Counted from the first letter of the stretch, positions 41,352 through 50,333 are shown. The stretch: 64,000 bases of DNA from Pseudomonas xantholysinigenes (GCF_014268885.2 NZ_CP077095.1:1-64000), one strand, 5' to 3'. Notes: a model not told the origin generated them from the sequence alone. Numbers and translations are program-made.

Positions 41352-42565
41352 GCCTGTTTCTCCTGGGCGGCCATGTGGTTCATCACGGTTTGCATGTCCT
41401 TGTCGCCGCGACCGGACAGGCAGATCACCATCAGGTGGTCCTTGGGCAGCTTCGGCGCGCGCTTGATCGCCTCGGCCAGGGCGTGGGAGCTTTCCAGCGC
41501 CGGGATGATGCCTTCCAGGCGGCAGGTGGCGTGGAAGGCGTCCAGGGCTTCGTCGTCGGTGATACTGACGTACTCCACGCGCTTCACTTCGTGCAGGTAG
41601 GCGTGCTCCGGTCCGATGCCGGGGTAGTCGAGGCCTGCGGAAATCGAGTGGGCGTCGGTGATCTGGCCGTCGTCGTCCTGCAGCAGGTAGGTGCGGTTGC
41701 CGTGCAGCACGCCCGGCACGCCGCCGTTGAGGCTGGCCGCGTGCTTGTCGGTGTGCACGCCGTGGCCGCCGGCTTCGACGCCGATGATCTGCACGCTGGC
41801 ATCATCGAGGAAGTCGTGGAACAGGCCCATGGCGTTGGAGCCGCCACCGACGCAGGCGATCAGGCTGTCGGGCAGGCGCCCTTCCTTTTCTTGCAACTGG
41901 GCGCGGGTTTCCTTGCCGATGATCGACTGGAAGTCGCGGACCATGGCCGGGTACGGGTGGGGACCTGCCACGGTGCCGATCAGGTAGAAGGTGTCGTCGA
42001 CGTTGGTGACCCAGTCGCGCAGGGCTTCGTTCATGGCGTCCTTGAGGGTGCCGGTGCCGGCGGTCACCGGGACGATCTCGGCGCCCAGCAGCTTCATGCG
42101 GAACACGTTGGCCTGCTGGCGCTCGATGTCGGTGGCGCCCATGTAGATCACGCAAGGCAGGCCGAAACGGGCGGCGACGGTGGCGGTGGCCACGCCGTGC
42201 ATGCCGGCGCCGGTCTCGGCGATCAGGCGTTTCTTGCCCATGCGCTTGGCCAGCAGCACCTGGCCGATGCAGTTGTTCACCTTGTGCGCGCCGGTGTGGT
42301 TGAGCTCTTCGCGTTTGAAGAAGATCTTCGCGCCGCCGCAGTGCTCGGTCAGGCGCTCGGCGAAATACAGCGGGTTGGGGCGGCCGATGTAGTCGCGCTG
42401 GAAGTAGGCGAGTTCTTCGAGGAACTTGGGGTCGGCCTTGGCGGCTTCGTATTCGCGGGCAAGGTCCAGCACCAGGGGCATCAGGGTTTCGGCCACGTAG
42501 CGGCCGCCGAACGCGCCGAACAGGCCGTTGGCATCGGGGCCGGCGCGGTATTGGGTCTGGGTCAT
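41348..42565 (-). CDS. trpB: Tryptophan synthase beta subunit
   Basis: PLP enzyme that condenses indole with serine. The ATG at 42565 ([21 protein letters not shown]), with GGAGCG upstream, gives 405 residues. The frame is open much further upstream but only across a REP. The PLP Lys lies in [16 protein letters not shown], and the glycine-rich phosphate loop is [14 protein letters not shown]. In pseudomonads trpBA are induced by indoleglycerol phosphate through divergently encoded TrpI, and trpI is present here. Confidence 0.98.
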   Translation of the reverse strand: MTQTQYRAGPDANGLFGAFGGRYVAETLMPLVLDLAREYEAAKADPKFLEELAYFQRDYIGRPNPLYFAERLTEHCGGAKIFFKREELNHTGAHKVNNCIGQVLLAKRMGKKRLIAETGAGMHGVATATVAARFGLPCVIYMGATDIERQQANVFRMKLLGAEIVPVTAGTGTLKDAMNEALRDWVTNVDDTFYLIGTVAGPHPYPAMVRDFQSIIGKETRAQLQEKEGRLPDSLIACVGGGSNAMGLFHDFLDDASVQIIGVEAGGHGVHTDKHAASLNGGVPGVLHGNRTYLLQDDDGQITDAHSISAGLDYPGIGPEHAYLHEVKRVEYVSITDDEALDAFHATCRLEGIIPALESSHALAEAIKRAPKLPKDHLMVICLSGRGDKDMQTVMNHMAAQEKQA

Positions 42566-42608
42566 GGGGCGCTCCATAGGCGGTGTAGAGGTTGGGATCG
42601 TGTTGGCT

Positions 42609-42683
42609 TCTTCGCGGGTAAACCCGCTCCCACAGGTACCGTGTGGCGTTTGGCATCTGTGGGAGCGGGCTTGCCCGCGAAGA
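42609..42683. repeat. REP pair inside the trpB-trpI control region
   Basis: TTCTTCGCGGGTAAACCCGCTCCCACAGG and CTGTGGGAGCGGGCTTGCCCGCGAAGA form an inverted pair. It occupies about a third of the 214-bp divergent region. The TrpI sites and both promoters must then lie in the 96 bp on the trpI side or in the 43 bp next to trpB. Confidence 0.9.
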
Positions 42684-42779
42684 GGCCGACACCGGTCGAT
42701 GGGCTTTACTCTACCCACGACATGCCCGGCTGAAAACCGATAAGATTGCGCAAACCTGTCAGGAAAACTCACAAGTAAA

Positions 42780-43676
42780 ATGGCCCAGGACCTTCCCCCT
42801 CTCAACGCCCTGCGGGCCTTCGAGGCGACCGCCAGGCTGAACAGCGTCAGCCAGGCGGCCGAGGTGCTTCACGTCACCCATGGCGCCGTCAGCCGGCAGA
42901 TCAAGGTGCTCGAGGAGCATCTGGGCGTGGTCTTGTTCGCCAAGGACGGGCGTGGCGTCAAACTCACAGATGCCGGGATGCGTCTGCGCGATGCCAGCTC
43001 CGAGGCGTTCGACCGCTTGCGCAGCGTCTGCGCCGAGCTGTCCCGCGATGCCGACGAAGCGCCCTTCGTGCTTGGCTGCTCAGGCAGCTTGCTGGCGCGC
43101 TGGTTCATCCCGCGCCTGGGGCGGTTGAAGGCCGATTTGCCAGAATTGCGCCTGCACCTGTCCGCCGGCGAAGGTGACCTCGATCCACGTCGCCCGGGGC
43201 TGGATGCCTTGCTGGTCTATGCCGAATCCCCATGGCCGGCGGACATGCAGGTGCATGTACTCGCCGAAGAGCGAATTGGCCCGGTGCTGAGCCCGCACTT
43301 CGAAGGCTTCGATCGCTTGAAAGCCGCGCCAGCCGTGGCTTTGCAACGAGAGGCAGTGCTCCATACCACCTCGCGGCCACAGGCTTGGCCGACCTGGGCG
43401 CAGCAGCATGGCATCGAGCCCGGCGCACTGAGTTACGGCCAGGCATTCGAGCATTTGTACTATCTGCTCGAAGCGGCGGTGGCTGGTCTTGGCGTCGCCA
43501 TCGCGCCACAACCGCTGGTGGCGGATGACCTGAAGGCCGGACGGCTGGCAGCACCTTGGGGCTTTTCCCCCACCCATGCCGCATTGGCCTTGTGGGTGCC
43601 CCGGCGCGCCGCGGACGGGCGCGCCGAGCAACTGGCGCAATGGCTGCGCCAGGAACTGCAACAGCAGGCGCTCTAG
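42780..43676 (+). CDS. trpI: LysR-type activator TrpI
   Basis: Activates trpBA in response to indole-3-glycerol phosphate and represses itself. The 298-residue protein starts [20 protein letters not shown] and has the winged helix [32 protein letters not shown], followed by the effector domain ([24 protein letters not shown]). Assignment rests on the divergent position next to trpBA, as in P. aeruginosa and P. putida. The stop overlaps the convergent DUF883 gene by 4 bp. Confidence 0.95.
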   Translation: MAQDLPPLNALRAFEATARLNSVSQAAEVLHVTHGAVSRQIKVLEEHLGVVLFAKDGRGVKLTDAGMRLRDASSEAFDRLRSVCAELSRDADEAPFVLGCSGSLLARWFIPRLGRLKADLPELRLHLSAGEGDLDPRRPGLDALLVYAESPWPADMQVHVLAEERIGPVLSPHFEGFDRLKAAPAVALQREAVLHTTSRPQAWPTWAQQHGIEPGALSYGQAFEHLYYLLEAAVAGLGVAIAPQPLVADDLKAGRLAAPWGFSPTHAALALWVPRRAADGRAEQLAQWLRQELQQQAL

Positions 43677-43996
43677 TTGCGCCGGCACATCAGGTAGGCC
43701 GCCAGCAGGCCGAGGGCGCCCACCGCCACGCCGGCGGTGGTCCAGGGATGTTCCTGTGCATAGTCGCGAGTGGCGATGCTGGTCTGGCGGGTACGGGCCT
43801 TGACCTCGTCATAGGCATCGCTGAGCAGGCTGCGCGAGTGCTTGAGGGCGTTCTCGGCATTGCCGCGCAGCGCCTTCATGGTCTTGTGGGACTCTTCCGA
43901 GGCATCGTGCTTGAGGTGTTCCAGGGCCTTGAGCAGGCTCTCGATCTCGGCTTCCATGCTTTCCAGCGACGCTTTGCGCAGCGAGTTGTGGGCCAT
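43673..43996 (-). CDS. DUF883 (ElaB/YqjD-like) membrane-anchored protein
   Basis: Small ribosome-associated or stress-type inner-membrane protein of the ElaB/YqjD family. The 107 residues comprise a long charged amphipathic helix ([39 protein letters not shown]) and a C-terminal membrane segment [17 protein letters not shown] with basic tail CRRN, the typical C-tail-anchored layout. In E. coli these proteins are stationary-phase proteins. The function here is inferred from the family. It is divergent from dodecin. Confidence 0.88.
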   Translation of the reverse strand: MAHNSLRKASLESMEAEIESLLKALEHLKHDASEESHKTMKALRGNAENALKHSRSLLSDAYDEVKARTRQTSIATRDYAQEHPWTTAGVAVGALGLLAAYLMCRRN

Positions 43997-44147
43997 GGTG
44001 ACTCTCCTTCGCGGTGGTGGGCTGTACTGGTTGCGACTGCGCCACCCGGCGAAAGTGCGATCGAACTTTGCCCTGCGGCGATCGCTCGCAGGTAAACCGG
44101 GCCTGCGCTGCTAGGCTCAACGGACTACCCAACCGAGGAGAGCGCTC

Positions 44148-44363
44148 ATGTCGGATCATCACACCTACAAGAAAATCGAGCTGGTCGGATCGTCCCCCAC
44201 CAGCATCGAAGAAGCGATCAACAACGCCCTGGCCGAGGCCGGCAAGAGCATCAAGCACCTGGAATGGTTCGAGGTGGTCGATACCCGTGGGCATATCCGC
44301 GACAACAAGGCCGCGCATTTCCAGGTGACGCTGAAGGTCGGCTTCCGTATCGCCAACAGCTGA
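44148..44363 (+). CDS. Dodecin
   Basis: Dodecameric flavin-binding protein that sequesters FMN or riboflavin. The 71-residue length and the sequence [36 protein letters not shown] and [11 protein letters not shown] are diagnostic; the Trp stacks on the flavin. A GAGGAGAG ribosome site precedes ATG 44148. A terminator follows at 44413. Confidence 0.96.
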   Translation: MSDHHTYKKIELVGSSPTSIEEAINNALAEAGKSIKHLEWFEVVDTRGHIRDNKAAHFQVTLKVGFRIANS

Positions 44364-44412
44364 AATGAAGCAGGGCTAGGCTTGTCTGGCCTGATCGGGT
44401 AATAAGTTTCCA

Positions 44413-44435
44413 GGGCGCGGGCTTCGCGCCCTTTT
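44413..44435 (+). terminator. Intrinsic terminator after dodecin
   Basis: GGGCGCG, GGCTT loop, CGCGCCC, then TTTT. It lies 49 bp beyond the dodecin stop and 31 bp before the DUF1161 start. Confidence 0.8.
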
Positions 44436-44465
44436 CGTCTTTGATCTGTACAAGGAAAGCGATCG

Positions 44466-44687
44466 ATGAAGAAGTTGATTCTGGCCGTGGGGTTGATGGC
44501 GTTGGCCGGTGGCGCGCTGGCGGCGGGCAAGCCGTGCGAGGAGCTCAAGGCGGAGATTGCCGCCAAGCTGGATGCCAAGGGGGTGAAGGGCTATACGCTG
44601 GAGATCGTCAACAAGGGCGAGCCGGCGGGCAAGGTGGTCGGCACCTGCGAGGGTGGGACCAAGGAGATTGTCTACCGGCGTGGCTGA
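44466..44687 (+). CDS. DUF1161 periplasmic protein, copy 1
   Basis: A 73-residue exported protein with signal peptide MKKLILAVGLMALAGGALA and a mature core KPCEELKAEIAAKLDAKGVKGYTLEI ending GKVVGTCEGGTKEIVYRRG. The two cysteines probably form a disulfide in the periplasm. Function is unknown. A paralogue lies 1.8 kb downstream at 46492 with the same core (CEELKAEI, YTLEIV, GSCDGGTKKVIY). Confidence 0.88.
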   Translation: MKKLILAVGLMALAGGALAAGKPCEELKAEIAAKLDAKGVKGYTLEIVNKGEPAGKVVGTCEGGTKEIVYRRG

Positions 44688-44697
44688 TGCGCTGGAT

Positions 44698-44829
44698 TCT
44701 TCGCGGGCAAGCCCGCTCCCTCAGGTTTTGCACTGCTATCAAGGTCAGTGGTGCACCTATGGGAGCAACTGCCCTGCTCAACTGCTAAAGCTAGCGCGGT
44801 CGCTGTGGGAGCGGGTTTACCCGCGAATG
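44698..44829. repeat. Widely spaced REP pair (CGGGCAAGCCCGCTCCC family)
   Basis: TTCGCGGGCAAGCCCGCTCCCTCAGG (44698-44723) and CTGTGGGAGCGGGTTTACCCGCGAA (44802-44827) are inverted and separated by about 80 bp that include a TGGTGCACCTATGGGAG stretch. No gene is seen between. It lies between convergent DUF1161 and the LLM gene. Confidence 0.85.
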
Positions 44830-44833
44830 AGGC

Positions 44834-45838
44834 TCACTCGGTCTTGAGCGCCTGCGCCATCAGCTCATAGGACCTGATCCGGTCGGCATGTTCATACAGG
44901 TCGCTGGTGAAGATCAGCTCATCCGCCCCGGTCTGCTCCAGCAGCACCTCCACTTTCGCCCGCACCTTCTGCGGGCTGCCGATCATCGCCAGGCCCAAGA
45001 AGCTGCTCACCGCATCGCGCTCATGGGGCAGCCACAGCCCATTCATGCTCTCGACCGGCGGGCGCTGCATCAGGCTCTGGCCACGGATCAGCGCGAGGAT
45101 GCGCTGGTACACCGAGGTCGCCAGGTAGTCGGCCTTCTCGTCGGTCTCGGCCACCACCATCGGAATGCCGAGCATCACATAAGGCTTGTCCAGCGTCGTC
45201 GAAGGCTTGAAATGGTCTCGGTAGATGCGGATCGCTTCGTGCATGTAGCGTGGCGCGAAATGTGAGGCAAACGCATAGGGCATGCCGCGCATGCCGGCCA
45301 ACTGGGCGCTGAACAGGCTGGAGCCGAGCAGCCACATTGGCACCTCGGTGTCATGGCCGGGCACGGCGATCACTTTTTGATCATCTGTACGTGGGCCGAG
45401 GTAGCGCGACAGTTCCTCGACATCGTCGGGGAAGTCGTCGGCACTACCAGAGCGTTCACGGCGCAGGGCGCGGGCGGTCATCTGGTCGGAACCGGGGGCA
45501 CGGCCCAGGCCTAGGTCTATACGACCTGGGTACAGGCTGGCCAGGGTGCCGAACTGCTCGGCGATCACCAGCGGCGCATGGTTGGGCAGCATTACTCCGC
45601 CGGAGCCGACGCGGATGCGCGAGGTGCCACCGGCCAGGTAGCCGATCAGCACCGCGGTGGCCGAGCTGGCGATACCGTCCATGTTGTGGTGTTCGGCCAC
45701 CCAGAAGCGGTTGTAGCCGAAGCGCTCGACGTGCTGGGCCAGGTCCAGCGAGTTGCGCAGCGCTTGCGCCGGGCCGCCATCGGCGCGCACCGGCACCAGG
45801 TCGAGGGTAGAAATCTTCAGGTCTCGCAGGTGCGTCAT
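44834..45838 (-). CDS. LLM-class flavin-dependent oxidoreductase
   Basis: Luciferase-like monooxygenase of 334 residues, using reduced flavin from a partner reductase. The MsnO8/YhbW-like tracts are [70 protein letters not shown] and [26 protein letters not shown]. The substrate is unknown. It is divergent from the OsmC gene with a 152-bp gap, and nothing in the sequence shows which flavin reductase serves it. Confidence 0.92.
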   Translation of the reverse strand: MTHLRDLKISTLDLVPVRADGGPAQALRNSLDLAQHVERFGYNRFWVAEHHNMDGIASSATAVLIGYLAGGTSRIRVGSGGVMLPNHAPLVIAEQFGTLASLYPGRIDLGLGRAPGSDQMTARALRRERSGSADDFPDDVEELSRYLGPRTDDQKVIAVPGHDTEVPMWLLGSSLFSAQLAGMRGMPYAFASHFAPRYMHEAIRIYRDHFKPSTTLDKPYVMLGIPMVVAETDEKADYLATSVYQRILALIRGQSLMQRPPVESMNGLWLPHERDAVSSFLGLAMIGSPQKVRAKVEVLLEQTGADELIFTSDLYEHADRIRSYELMAQALKTE

Positions 45839-45990
45839 TGGAGCCTCCGCATCAGGTGGTTGGCCAAGGGCCTTGCGGACTCTGTATGGGCATATTCGGC
45901 GGATTCAATGCCTGCCTGCAGATTGATCTGAACTTGATGCAAGCCCAGTCCTCAGAACTTTACATACCCAACCCATGTCCGGGAGGCAGC

Positions 45991-46416
45991 ATGAAAAAGA
46001 CAGCATCGGCGGTCTGGCAAGGTAGTCTGAAGGACGGCAAAGGCCATATATCCACTGAAAGCGGCGCGCTCAAGCAGGCGCCATACGGCTTCAACACCCG
46101 TTTCGAGGGCAGCCCCGGGACCAACCCGGAGGAGCTGATCGGCGCCGCCCATGCCGGGTGCTTCTCGATGGCGCTGTCGATGATGCTGGGCGAGGCGGGG
46201 TTCACCCCGGAGCGTGTCGATACTTTAGCCGAAGTGAGTCTCGACAAGCAGGCTGATGGCTTTGCCATTACCGCTGTGCACCTCACACTCAAGGCCGCAG
46301 TGCCAGGTGCCAGTGAGGCGCAGTTCCAGGAGATCGCCAACAAGGCCAAGGCGGGTTGCCCGGTCTCCAAGGTGTTGAACGCGACCATCAGCCTGGACGC
46401 CACTCTGCTTTCCTAG
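45991..46416 (+). CDS. OsmC family peroxiredoxin
   Basis: Thiol-dependent hydroperoxide reductase of the OsmC/Ohr superfamily. The ATG at 45991 (MKKTASAVWQGSLKDGKGHI), preceded by GGGAGGCAGC, gives 141 residues. Both redox cysteines are present: AAHAGCFSMALSMML (peroxidatic) and KAKAGCPVSKVL (resolving). The catalytic Arg is in NTRFEGSPGTNPEELIGAAHAG. It is OsmC-like by the TNPEELI and GCPVSK tracts rather than Ohr-like. Confidence 0.94.
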   Translation: MKKTASAVWQGSLKDGKGHISTESGALKQAPYGFNTRFEGSPGTNPEELIGAAHAGCFSMALSMMLGEAGFTPERVDTLAEVSLDKQADGFAITAVHLTLKAAVPGASEAQFQEIANKAKAGCPVSKVLNATISLDATLLS

Positions 46417-46491
46417 GCGGCGCAACGGCGGCGGTTTCCTGTAGTCTAAACAGCGTTGGCAGCGCGTCTGCCCTGTCTCAGGAGCCGTTCC

Positions 46492-46725
46492 ATGATCCGC
46501 GTAGCAATGGGTGTGCTGGTTTCCCTGCTGGCCACCGCCGCACTGGCCGTGCCCAAGCCGTGCGAGGAACTTAAGGCCGAGATCGAAGCGAAGATTCAGG
46601 CGCGCGGGGTGACCTCCTACACGCTGGAGATCGTGCCTAACAGCGAAGTCCGCGATCAGAACATGATCGTGGGCAGCTGCGATGGCGGCACGAAGAAGGT
46701 CATCTACCAGAAGAACGATAGGTAA
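46492..46725 (+). CDS. DUF1161 periplasmic protein, copy 2
   Basis: A 77-residue exported protein with signal peptide MIRVAMGVLVSLLATAALA and mature core KPCEELKAEIEAKIQARGVTSYTLEIV ending GSCDGGTKKVIYQKNDR. It shares the two-cysteine core with the copy at 44466, so this is a local duplication with the LLM and OsmC genes between. The start ATG 46492 follows AGGAGCC. Function is unknown. Confidence 0.88.
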   Translation: MIRVAMGVLVSLLATAALAVPKPCEELKAEIEAKIQARGVTSYTLEIVPNSEVRDQNMIVGSCDGGTKKVIYQKNDR

Positions 46726-46739
46726 GGCCGGCCTCCACC

Positions 46740-46853
46740 ACTGTAGGAGCGGCCTTGTGTCGCGATGGGCTGCGCAGCAGCCCCGGCGATTTTTGTTTGA
46801 TGCTGAAATCCTGGGGCCGCTACGCGCCCCTATCGCGACACAAGGCCGCTCAG
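46740..46853. repeat. REP pair, outward orientation (GGAGCGGCCTTGTG family)
   Basis: CTGTAGGAGCGGCCTTGTGTCGCGATGGGCTGCGCAGCAGCCCC and the inverted GGGGCCGCTACGCGCCCCTATCGCGACACAAGGCCGCTC are about 28 bp apart, with the outward-facing layout also seen at 39939. It lies between convergent DUF1161 copy 2 and the lipoprotein gene. Confidence 0.9.
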
Positions 46854-46870
46854 GCGAATGGCTGTGAGTC

Positions 46871-47284
46871 TTAGGGAATGCAGGTCACGTTGCTTGGTTC
46901 GTTGACCACCACCGTGCGATTGGCGTCGTACAGCAGCACCTGTGGCTGCATCGCCGGGGCTCGCGCCTCCAGACGATAACGTTGGCCGGCCTTGAAGTCG
47001 TTGTAGCGCACGGTGAGGTAGCAGGTCCGCTCGGTGGGGTCGGTACTGAAACCACCCGAGTAGATCTCGTAGTCGAAGCGCACCACCAGTTCATGCTTGC
47101 CGGGCGTCACCTGGAAATAGCGCCCGTCGTCCAGGCGCTGGCCGTCCAGGCGGTCGGCCATGATGGTTCTGCCGGGCGTGATGGTGTAGAGATCAACCCA
47201 GGCCTTGCCTGGATCGACCGGTGGCAAGGGGCTGGCGCATGCCCCCAGGGCACTGAGGGCCATCAGCATCATGGGCTGGCGCAT
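46871..47284 (-). CDS. Predicted lipoprotein, tandem paralogue 1
   Basis: A 137-residue lipoprotein of unknown function. Signal peptide and lipobox MRQPMMLMALSALGAC put lipidation at Cys16. The mature part contains DPGKAWVDLYTITPGRTIMADRLDGQRLDDGRYFQVTPGKHELVVRFDYEI and a paired-Cys C-terminal half (CYLTVRYNDFKAGQRYRLEARA, ending NVTCIP). It is paralogous to the next gene (shared AW-DL, G-H-ELVR, F-AGQRY-L-A, LYD). Both read on the minus strand, 55 bp apart. Confidence 0.82.
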   Translation of the reverse strand: MRQPMMLMALSALGACASPLPPVDPGKAWVDLYTITPGRTIMADRLDGQRLDDGRYFQVTPGKHELVVRFDYEIYSGGFSTDPTERTCYLTVRYNDFKAGQRYRLEARAPAMQPQVLLYDANRTVVVNEPSNVTCIP

Positions 47285-47339
47285 GGCGAAACTCCCGCTC
47301 GCGGTTCACAGGTAACAAGCATAGCGCCGTTCGCGAGGT

Positions 47340-47759
47340 TCAGGTGCGTTGGCAGCCTGCGGGTTCGCCCTGGCCGATGAGTTTTTGCTGCTGGTCGTAG
47401 AGCTTGATCCAGGGGCGGAAGCCGATGCTGCCCGCCTGCAGCTGATAGCGTTGCCCGGCGGTGAAGTGCTTGTAGCTGAGATTGAGCTGGCAGTCGCGCC
47501 ATAACGGCTCGTCCACCGGGCCGATATTGCTGGGCATCACGGCGAACTGGTAGCGCACGGTCAGCTCATGATTGCCGGGCTGCACCTCGAAATAACGGGT
47601 GTCGGCCCAGTCGCGCTCATCGACCTGCAGGGCGTGCAGCGAGTCGTTGTCACCCGGGGCCAGGTCGATCCAGGCCTGGTTCGGGTCGGCGCGGGGCAGG
47701 AAGGAGGCACAACCGGACAACAGCACGAGCGTGCCGGCGGCAAACAGCAGTGTACGCAT
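47340..47759 (-). CDS. Predicted lipoprotein, tandem paralogue 2
   Basis: A 139-residue lipoprotein. The ATG at 47759 gives signal peptide MRTLLFAAGTLVLLSGC with the lipobox Cys17. The mature region DPNQAWIDLAPGDNDSLHALQVDERDWADTRYFEVQPGNHELTVRYQF then CQLNLSYKHFTAGQRYQLQAGS and a late Cys (PAGCQRT) mirrors paralogue 1. It looks like a single small beta-rich domain. Function is unknown. It is divergent from the lipoprotein aminopeptidase gene, with a 67-bp gap. Confidence 0.82.
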   Translation of the reverse strand: MRTLLFAAGTLVLLSGCASFLPRADPNQAWIDLAPGDNDSLHALQVDERDWADTRYFEVQPGNHELTVRYQFAVMPSNIGPVDEPLWRDCQLNLSYKHFTAGQRYQLQAGSIGFRPWIKLYDQQQKLIGQGEPAGCQRT

Positions 47760-47826
47760 GGCGAAGCTTCCCCTTGGCGAGATAGTCTTGGTCGCATTCG
47801 GCCGACGAGCGAGATAGACAGCCTCG

Positions 47827-48918
47827 ATGTTTGGACTTTTTCTTTTCATGCGCTGCAGCCGTCGGGCTCTGGACTGCGTTTTCACCCGGTTGGTTCCCGT
47901 GGCGCTGGGCGTTCTGCTGGGCGGTTGTTCCAGCGTGGGCTACTACGGCCAGCTGGCAGAGGGGCAGTGGCAGCTGTTGCGGGCGCGCCAACCGCTGGAT
48001 CGGGTGATTGAGGATCCCTCCACTAGTCTGGAGCTGCGCCAGCGCCTGCTGTTCGCCGAAAAGGCCCGGGCGTTCGCCAGCGCGCAGCTGCGGTTGCCGG
48101 ACAACGGCAGTTACCGGGTCTACGCCGATCTGGGGCGCCCGTATGTGGTGTGGAATGTGTTCGCCACCCCTGAGCTGTCATTGCAGCCGGTGACCCATTG
48201 CTTCCCCATCGCCGGCTGCGTGGCCTATCGCGGTTATTACCGGCAGGGCGCGGCCCGCGGCGCGGCGGCGTTGATGCGCGAGGAAGGGCTGGATGTCTAT
48301 GTGGGCGGCGTGGAGGCGTACTCGACCCTGGGCTGGTTCGACGATCCGATCCTGTCGACCATGGCCGGCTGGGGTGATGAGCGCCTGGCCACGGTGATCT
48401 TCCATGAGCTGGCGCACCAGCGCTTCTACGTGCAGGACGATACCGAGTTCAACGAGTCGTTCGCCTCGTTCGTCGAACAGGAGGGTACGCGGCAATGGCG
48501 TGCCGCGCGCGGGTTGGCAGCCATCGAGGACGCGGGCGCCAGGCAGCGCGAACAGTTCACCCGGCTGGTGCTGGCCAGCCGCGAGCGGTTGCAGGCGATC
48601 TATGCCGGGCCGTTGGATGAGCCGGGCAAGCGGGTGGCCAAGCAGGCCGAGTTCGAACGGCTGCGCCGGGAATACTGCCAGGTGCGGGATCGGGACTGGG
48701 CAGGGGACCGGCGCTTCGATGCCTGGATCTATGCACCGTTGAACAATGCCAAGCTGCTGCCGTTCGGCCTGTATGACCAGTGGGTGCCGGCGTTTTCGCA
48801 GCTGTTCAAGGAAGTTGGCGGAGATTGGGCACGGTTCTATCAGCGGGTCGAGGCGCTGGGGCGGATACCGATTGAACAGCGCAAGCTGGCGCTTGGACGG
48901 TTGATGGCAAGGCCTTGA
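47827..48918 (+). CDS. Predicted lipoprotein aminopeptidase (zinc HExxH type)
   Basis: Exported metallopeptidase of the COG4324 (predicted aminopeptidase) group, 363 residues. An N-terminal hydrophobic stretch ends in the lipobox VALGVLLGGC, so the protein is likely a lipoprotein facing the periplasm. The zinc motif HELAH is at H193, E194 and H197, and a downstream Glu occurs in FNESFASFVEQEG, the expected third ligand. Start ATG 47827 is used; an ATG at 47848 would shorten the signal. It is divergent from the two lipoproteins. Confidence 0.82.
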   Translation: MFGLFLFMRCSRRALDCVFTRLVPVALGVLLGGCSSVGYYGQLAEGQWQLLRARQPLDRVIEDPSTSLELRQRLLFAEKARAFASAQLRLPDNGSYRVYADLGRPYVVWNVFATPELSLQPVTHCFPIAGCVAYRGYYRQGAARGAAALMREEGLDVYVGGVEAYSTLGWFDDPILSTMAGWGDERLATVIFHELAHQRFYVQDDTEFNESFASFVEQEGTRQWRAARGLAAIEDAGARQREQFTRLVLASRERLQAIYAGPLDEPGKRVAKQAEFERLRREYCQVRDRDWAGDRRFDAWIYAPLNNAKLLPFGLYDQWVPAFSQLFKEVGGDWARFYQRVEALGRIPIEQRKLALGRLMARP

Positions 48919-48924
48919 GATAAA

Positions 48925-49024
48925 GGGGCCGCTTTGCGGTCCCTCACGGGCAAGCCCGCTCCCACAGTGACAACGCTCGACCTGTGGGAGCGGGCTTGCC
49001 CGCGAAGGGCTGCAAAGCAGCCCC
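48925..49024. repeat. Hybrid REP pair
   Basis: The core pair CACGGGCAAGCCCGCTCCCACAG / CTGTGGGAGCGGGCTTGCCCGCG belongs to the GCTCCCACAGG family. It is flanked by GGGGCCGCTTTGCGGTCCC and GGGCTGCAAAGCAGCCCC hairpins, which elsewhere in the window accompany the other family. This suggests recombination or modular building. Confidence 0.8.
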
Positions 49025-49032
49025 GATACCTG

Positions 49033-49683
49033 TCAGCCTCTGATGAACGCCTGATGCAGCTCAGCCAGCGTCTCGAAATGGTACGCCGGCGCCTCGGCCT
49101 CGAGTTCCTCCCGGCTACCGAACCCATAGCCTACCGCCACTGCTTGCAGGCCATTGCTGCGCGCACCAATCAGGTCATGCTTGCGGTCACCGATCATCAG
49201 GGTCTGTGCCGGGTCCAGCCCTTCTTCATCCAGCAGGTGGCGAATCAGCTCGACCTTGTTGGTGCGGGTGCCATCCAGCTCGCTGCCGTAGATCACCTTG
49301 AAGTGGTGGTCGAAGGCGAAGTGCCGGGCGATCTCGCGGGCGTATTCCCAAGGTTTGGACGTGGCGATGTACAGTGTGCGGCCTTGGCTGTTGAGTGCCT
49401 GCAGCAGCTCTGGCACGCCGTCGAACAGCAGGTTCTCGTACAGCCCGGTGATCTTGAAGCGCTCGCGATAGAAGTTCACCGCCTCCCACGCCTTGGCCTC
49501 GTCGAAGTCATAGAACTGCATGAAGGCCTGGAGCAAGGGCGGGCCGATGAAGTGTTCGAGGCGAGCGAGGTCGGGCTCGTCGATGCCCAGCTTGGCCAGG
49601 GCGTACTGGATCGAACGGGTGATGCCCTCGCGAGGGTCGGTCAGGGTGCCGTCGAGGTCGAAGAGGATGTTCTGCTGGTGCAT
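49033..49683 (-). CDS. HAD-superfamily phosphatase, Gph-like
   Basis: Hydrolase of 216 residues with the HAD motifs DLDGTLTDPREG (motif I, from about residue 9), TSKPWEYAREI (motif II/III region) and MIGDRKHDLIGARSNGLQAVAVGYGFG (motif IV). It resembles phosphoglycolate or nucleotide phosphatases (FIGPPLLQAFMQFYDFDEAKA). The ATG at 49683 is chosen because the open upstream frame crosses a REP. It corresponds in position to the HAD gene just before the gamma-carbonic anhydrase in other pseudomonads. Substrate not determinable. Confidence 0.88.
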   Translation of the reverse strand: MHQQNILFDLDGTLTDPREGITRSIQYALAKLGIDEPDLARLEHFIGPPLLQAFMQFYDFDEAKAWEAVNFYRERFKITGLYENLLFDGVPELLQALNSQGRTLYIATSKPWEYAREIARHFAFDHHFKVIYGSELDGTRTNKVELIRHLLDEEGLDPAQTLMIGDRKHDLIGARSNGLQAVAVGYGFGSREELEAEAPAYHFETLAELHQAFIRG

Positions 49684-49715
49684 GGAGTGGTTCCGCTCGA
49701 ATTCTGGGTCGATTG

Positions 49716-49780
49716 CTTCGCCGGTAAACCCGCTCCCACAGGCTGTGTGCAGGCCCTGTGGGAGCGGGTTTACCCGCGAA
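49716..49780. repeat. Paired REP element (CGGTAAACCCGCTCCCACAGG family)
   Basis: TTCGCCGGTAAACCCGCTCCCACAGGC and GCCCTGTGGGAGCGGGTTTACCCGCGAA form an inverted pair with a TGTGTGCA centre. It lies between the carbonic-anhydrase-like gene and the HAD gene, both on the minus strand. Confidence 0.92.
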
Positions 49781-49784
49781 TGCG

Positions 49785-50333
49785 TCATTGCGGTTGGTCG
49801 TAGCCTTCGGCCAGGTGCTGGTCCTTGAGCTTCACGTAGTTGCCGGCGCTGTAGGGGAAGAAGGCATGTTCCTGCTCGCTCAGCAGGCGCACTTGCTTCA
49901 CCGGGCTGCCCATGTACAGGTAGCCACTGACCAGGCGCTTGCCCGGCGGCACCAGGCTGCCAGCGCCGATGATCACCTCGTCCTCGACGATGGCGCCGTC
50001 CATGATGGTGCTGCCCATGCCAACCAGGATGCGATTGCCCAGGGTACAGCCATGCAGCATGACCTTGTGACCGATGGTCACCTCGTCGCCTATGATCAGC
50101 GGGAAGCCATCTGGGTTGAACAGCCCGGCGTGGGTGATGTGCAGCACGCTGCCGTCCTGCACGCTGGTGCGCGCGCCGATGCGGATGCGATGCATGTCGC
50201 CGCGCACCACGGTCAGCGGCCAGATCGAGCTGTCCTCGCCGATCTCGACGTCGCCGATGACCACCGCCGAGCGGTCGACGAAGGCCCGTGCTCCCACTTT
50301 CGGCGTGTGTTGCTGGAAGGTCCGGAGGGCCAT
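49785..50333 (-). CDS. Gamma-class carbonic anhydrase family protein
   Basis: Left-handed beta-helix trimer of the gamma-carbonic anhydrase/YrdA family, 182 residues. The ATG at 50333 begins MALRTFQQHTPKVGARAFVD; the frame stays open for 2 kb upstream but only antisense to prlC. Hexapeptide repeats are visible (VVIGDVEIGEDSSIWPLTVVRGDMHRIRIGARTSVQDGSVLHI), and metal-ligand histidines occur in HITHAG and TIGHKVMLHGCTLG. Many members have no demonstrated activity, so the reaction is uncertain. Confidence 0.92.
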   Translation of the reverse strand: MALRTFQQHTPKVGARAFVDRSAVVIGDVEIGEDSSIWPLTVVRGDMHRIRIGARTSVQDGSVLHITHAGLFNPDGFPLIIGDEVTIGHKVMLHGCTLGNRILVGMGSTIMDGAIVEDEVIIGAGSLVPPGKRLVSGYLYMGSPVKQVRLLSEQEHAFFPYSAGNYVKLKDQHLAEGYDQPQ

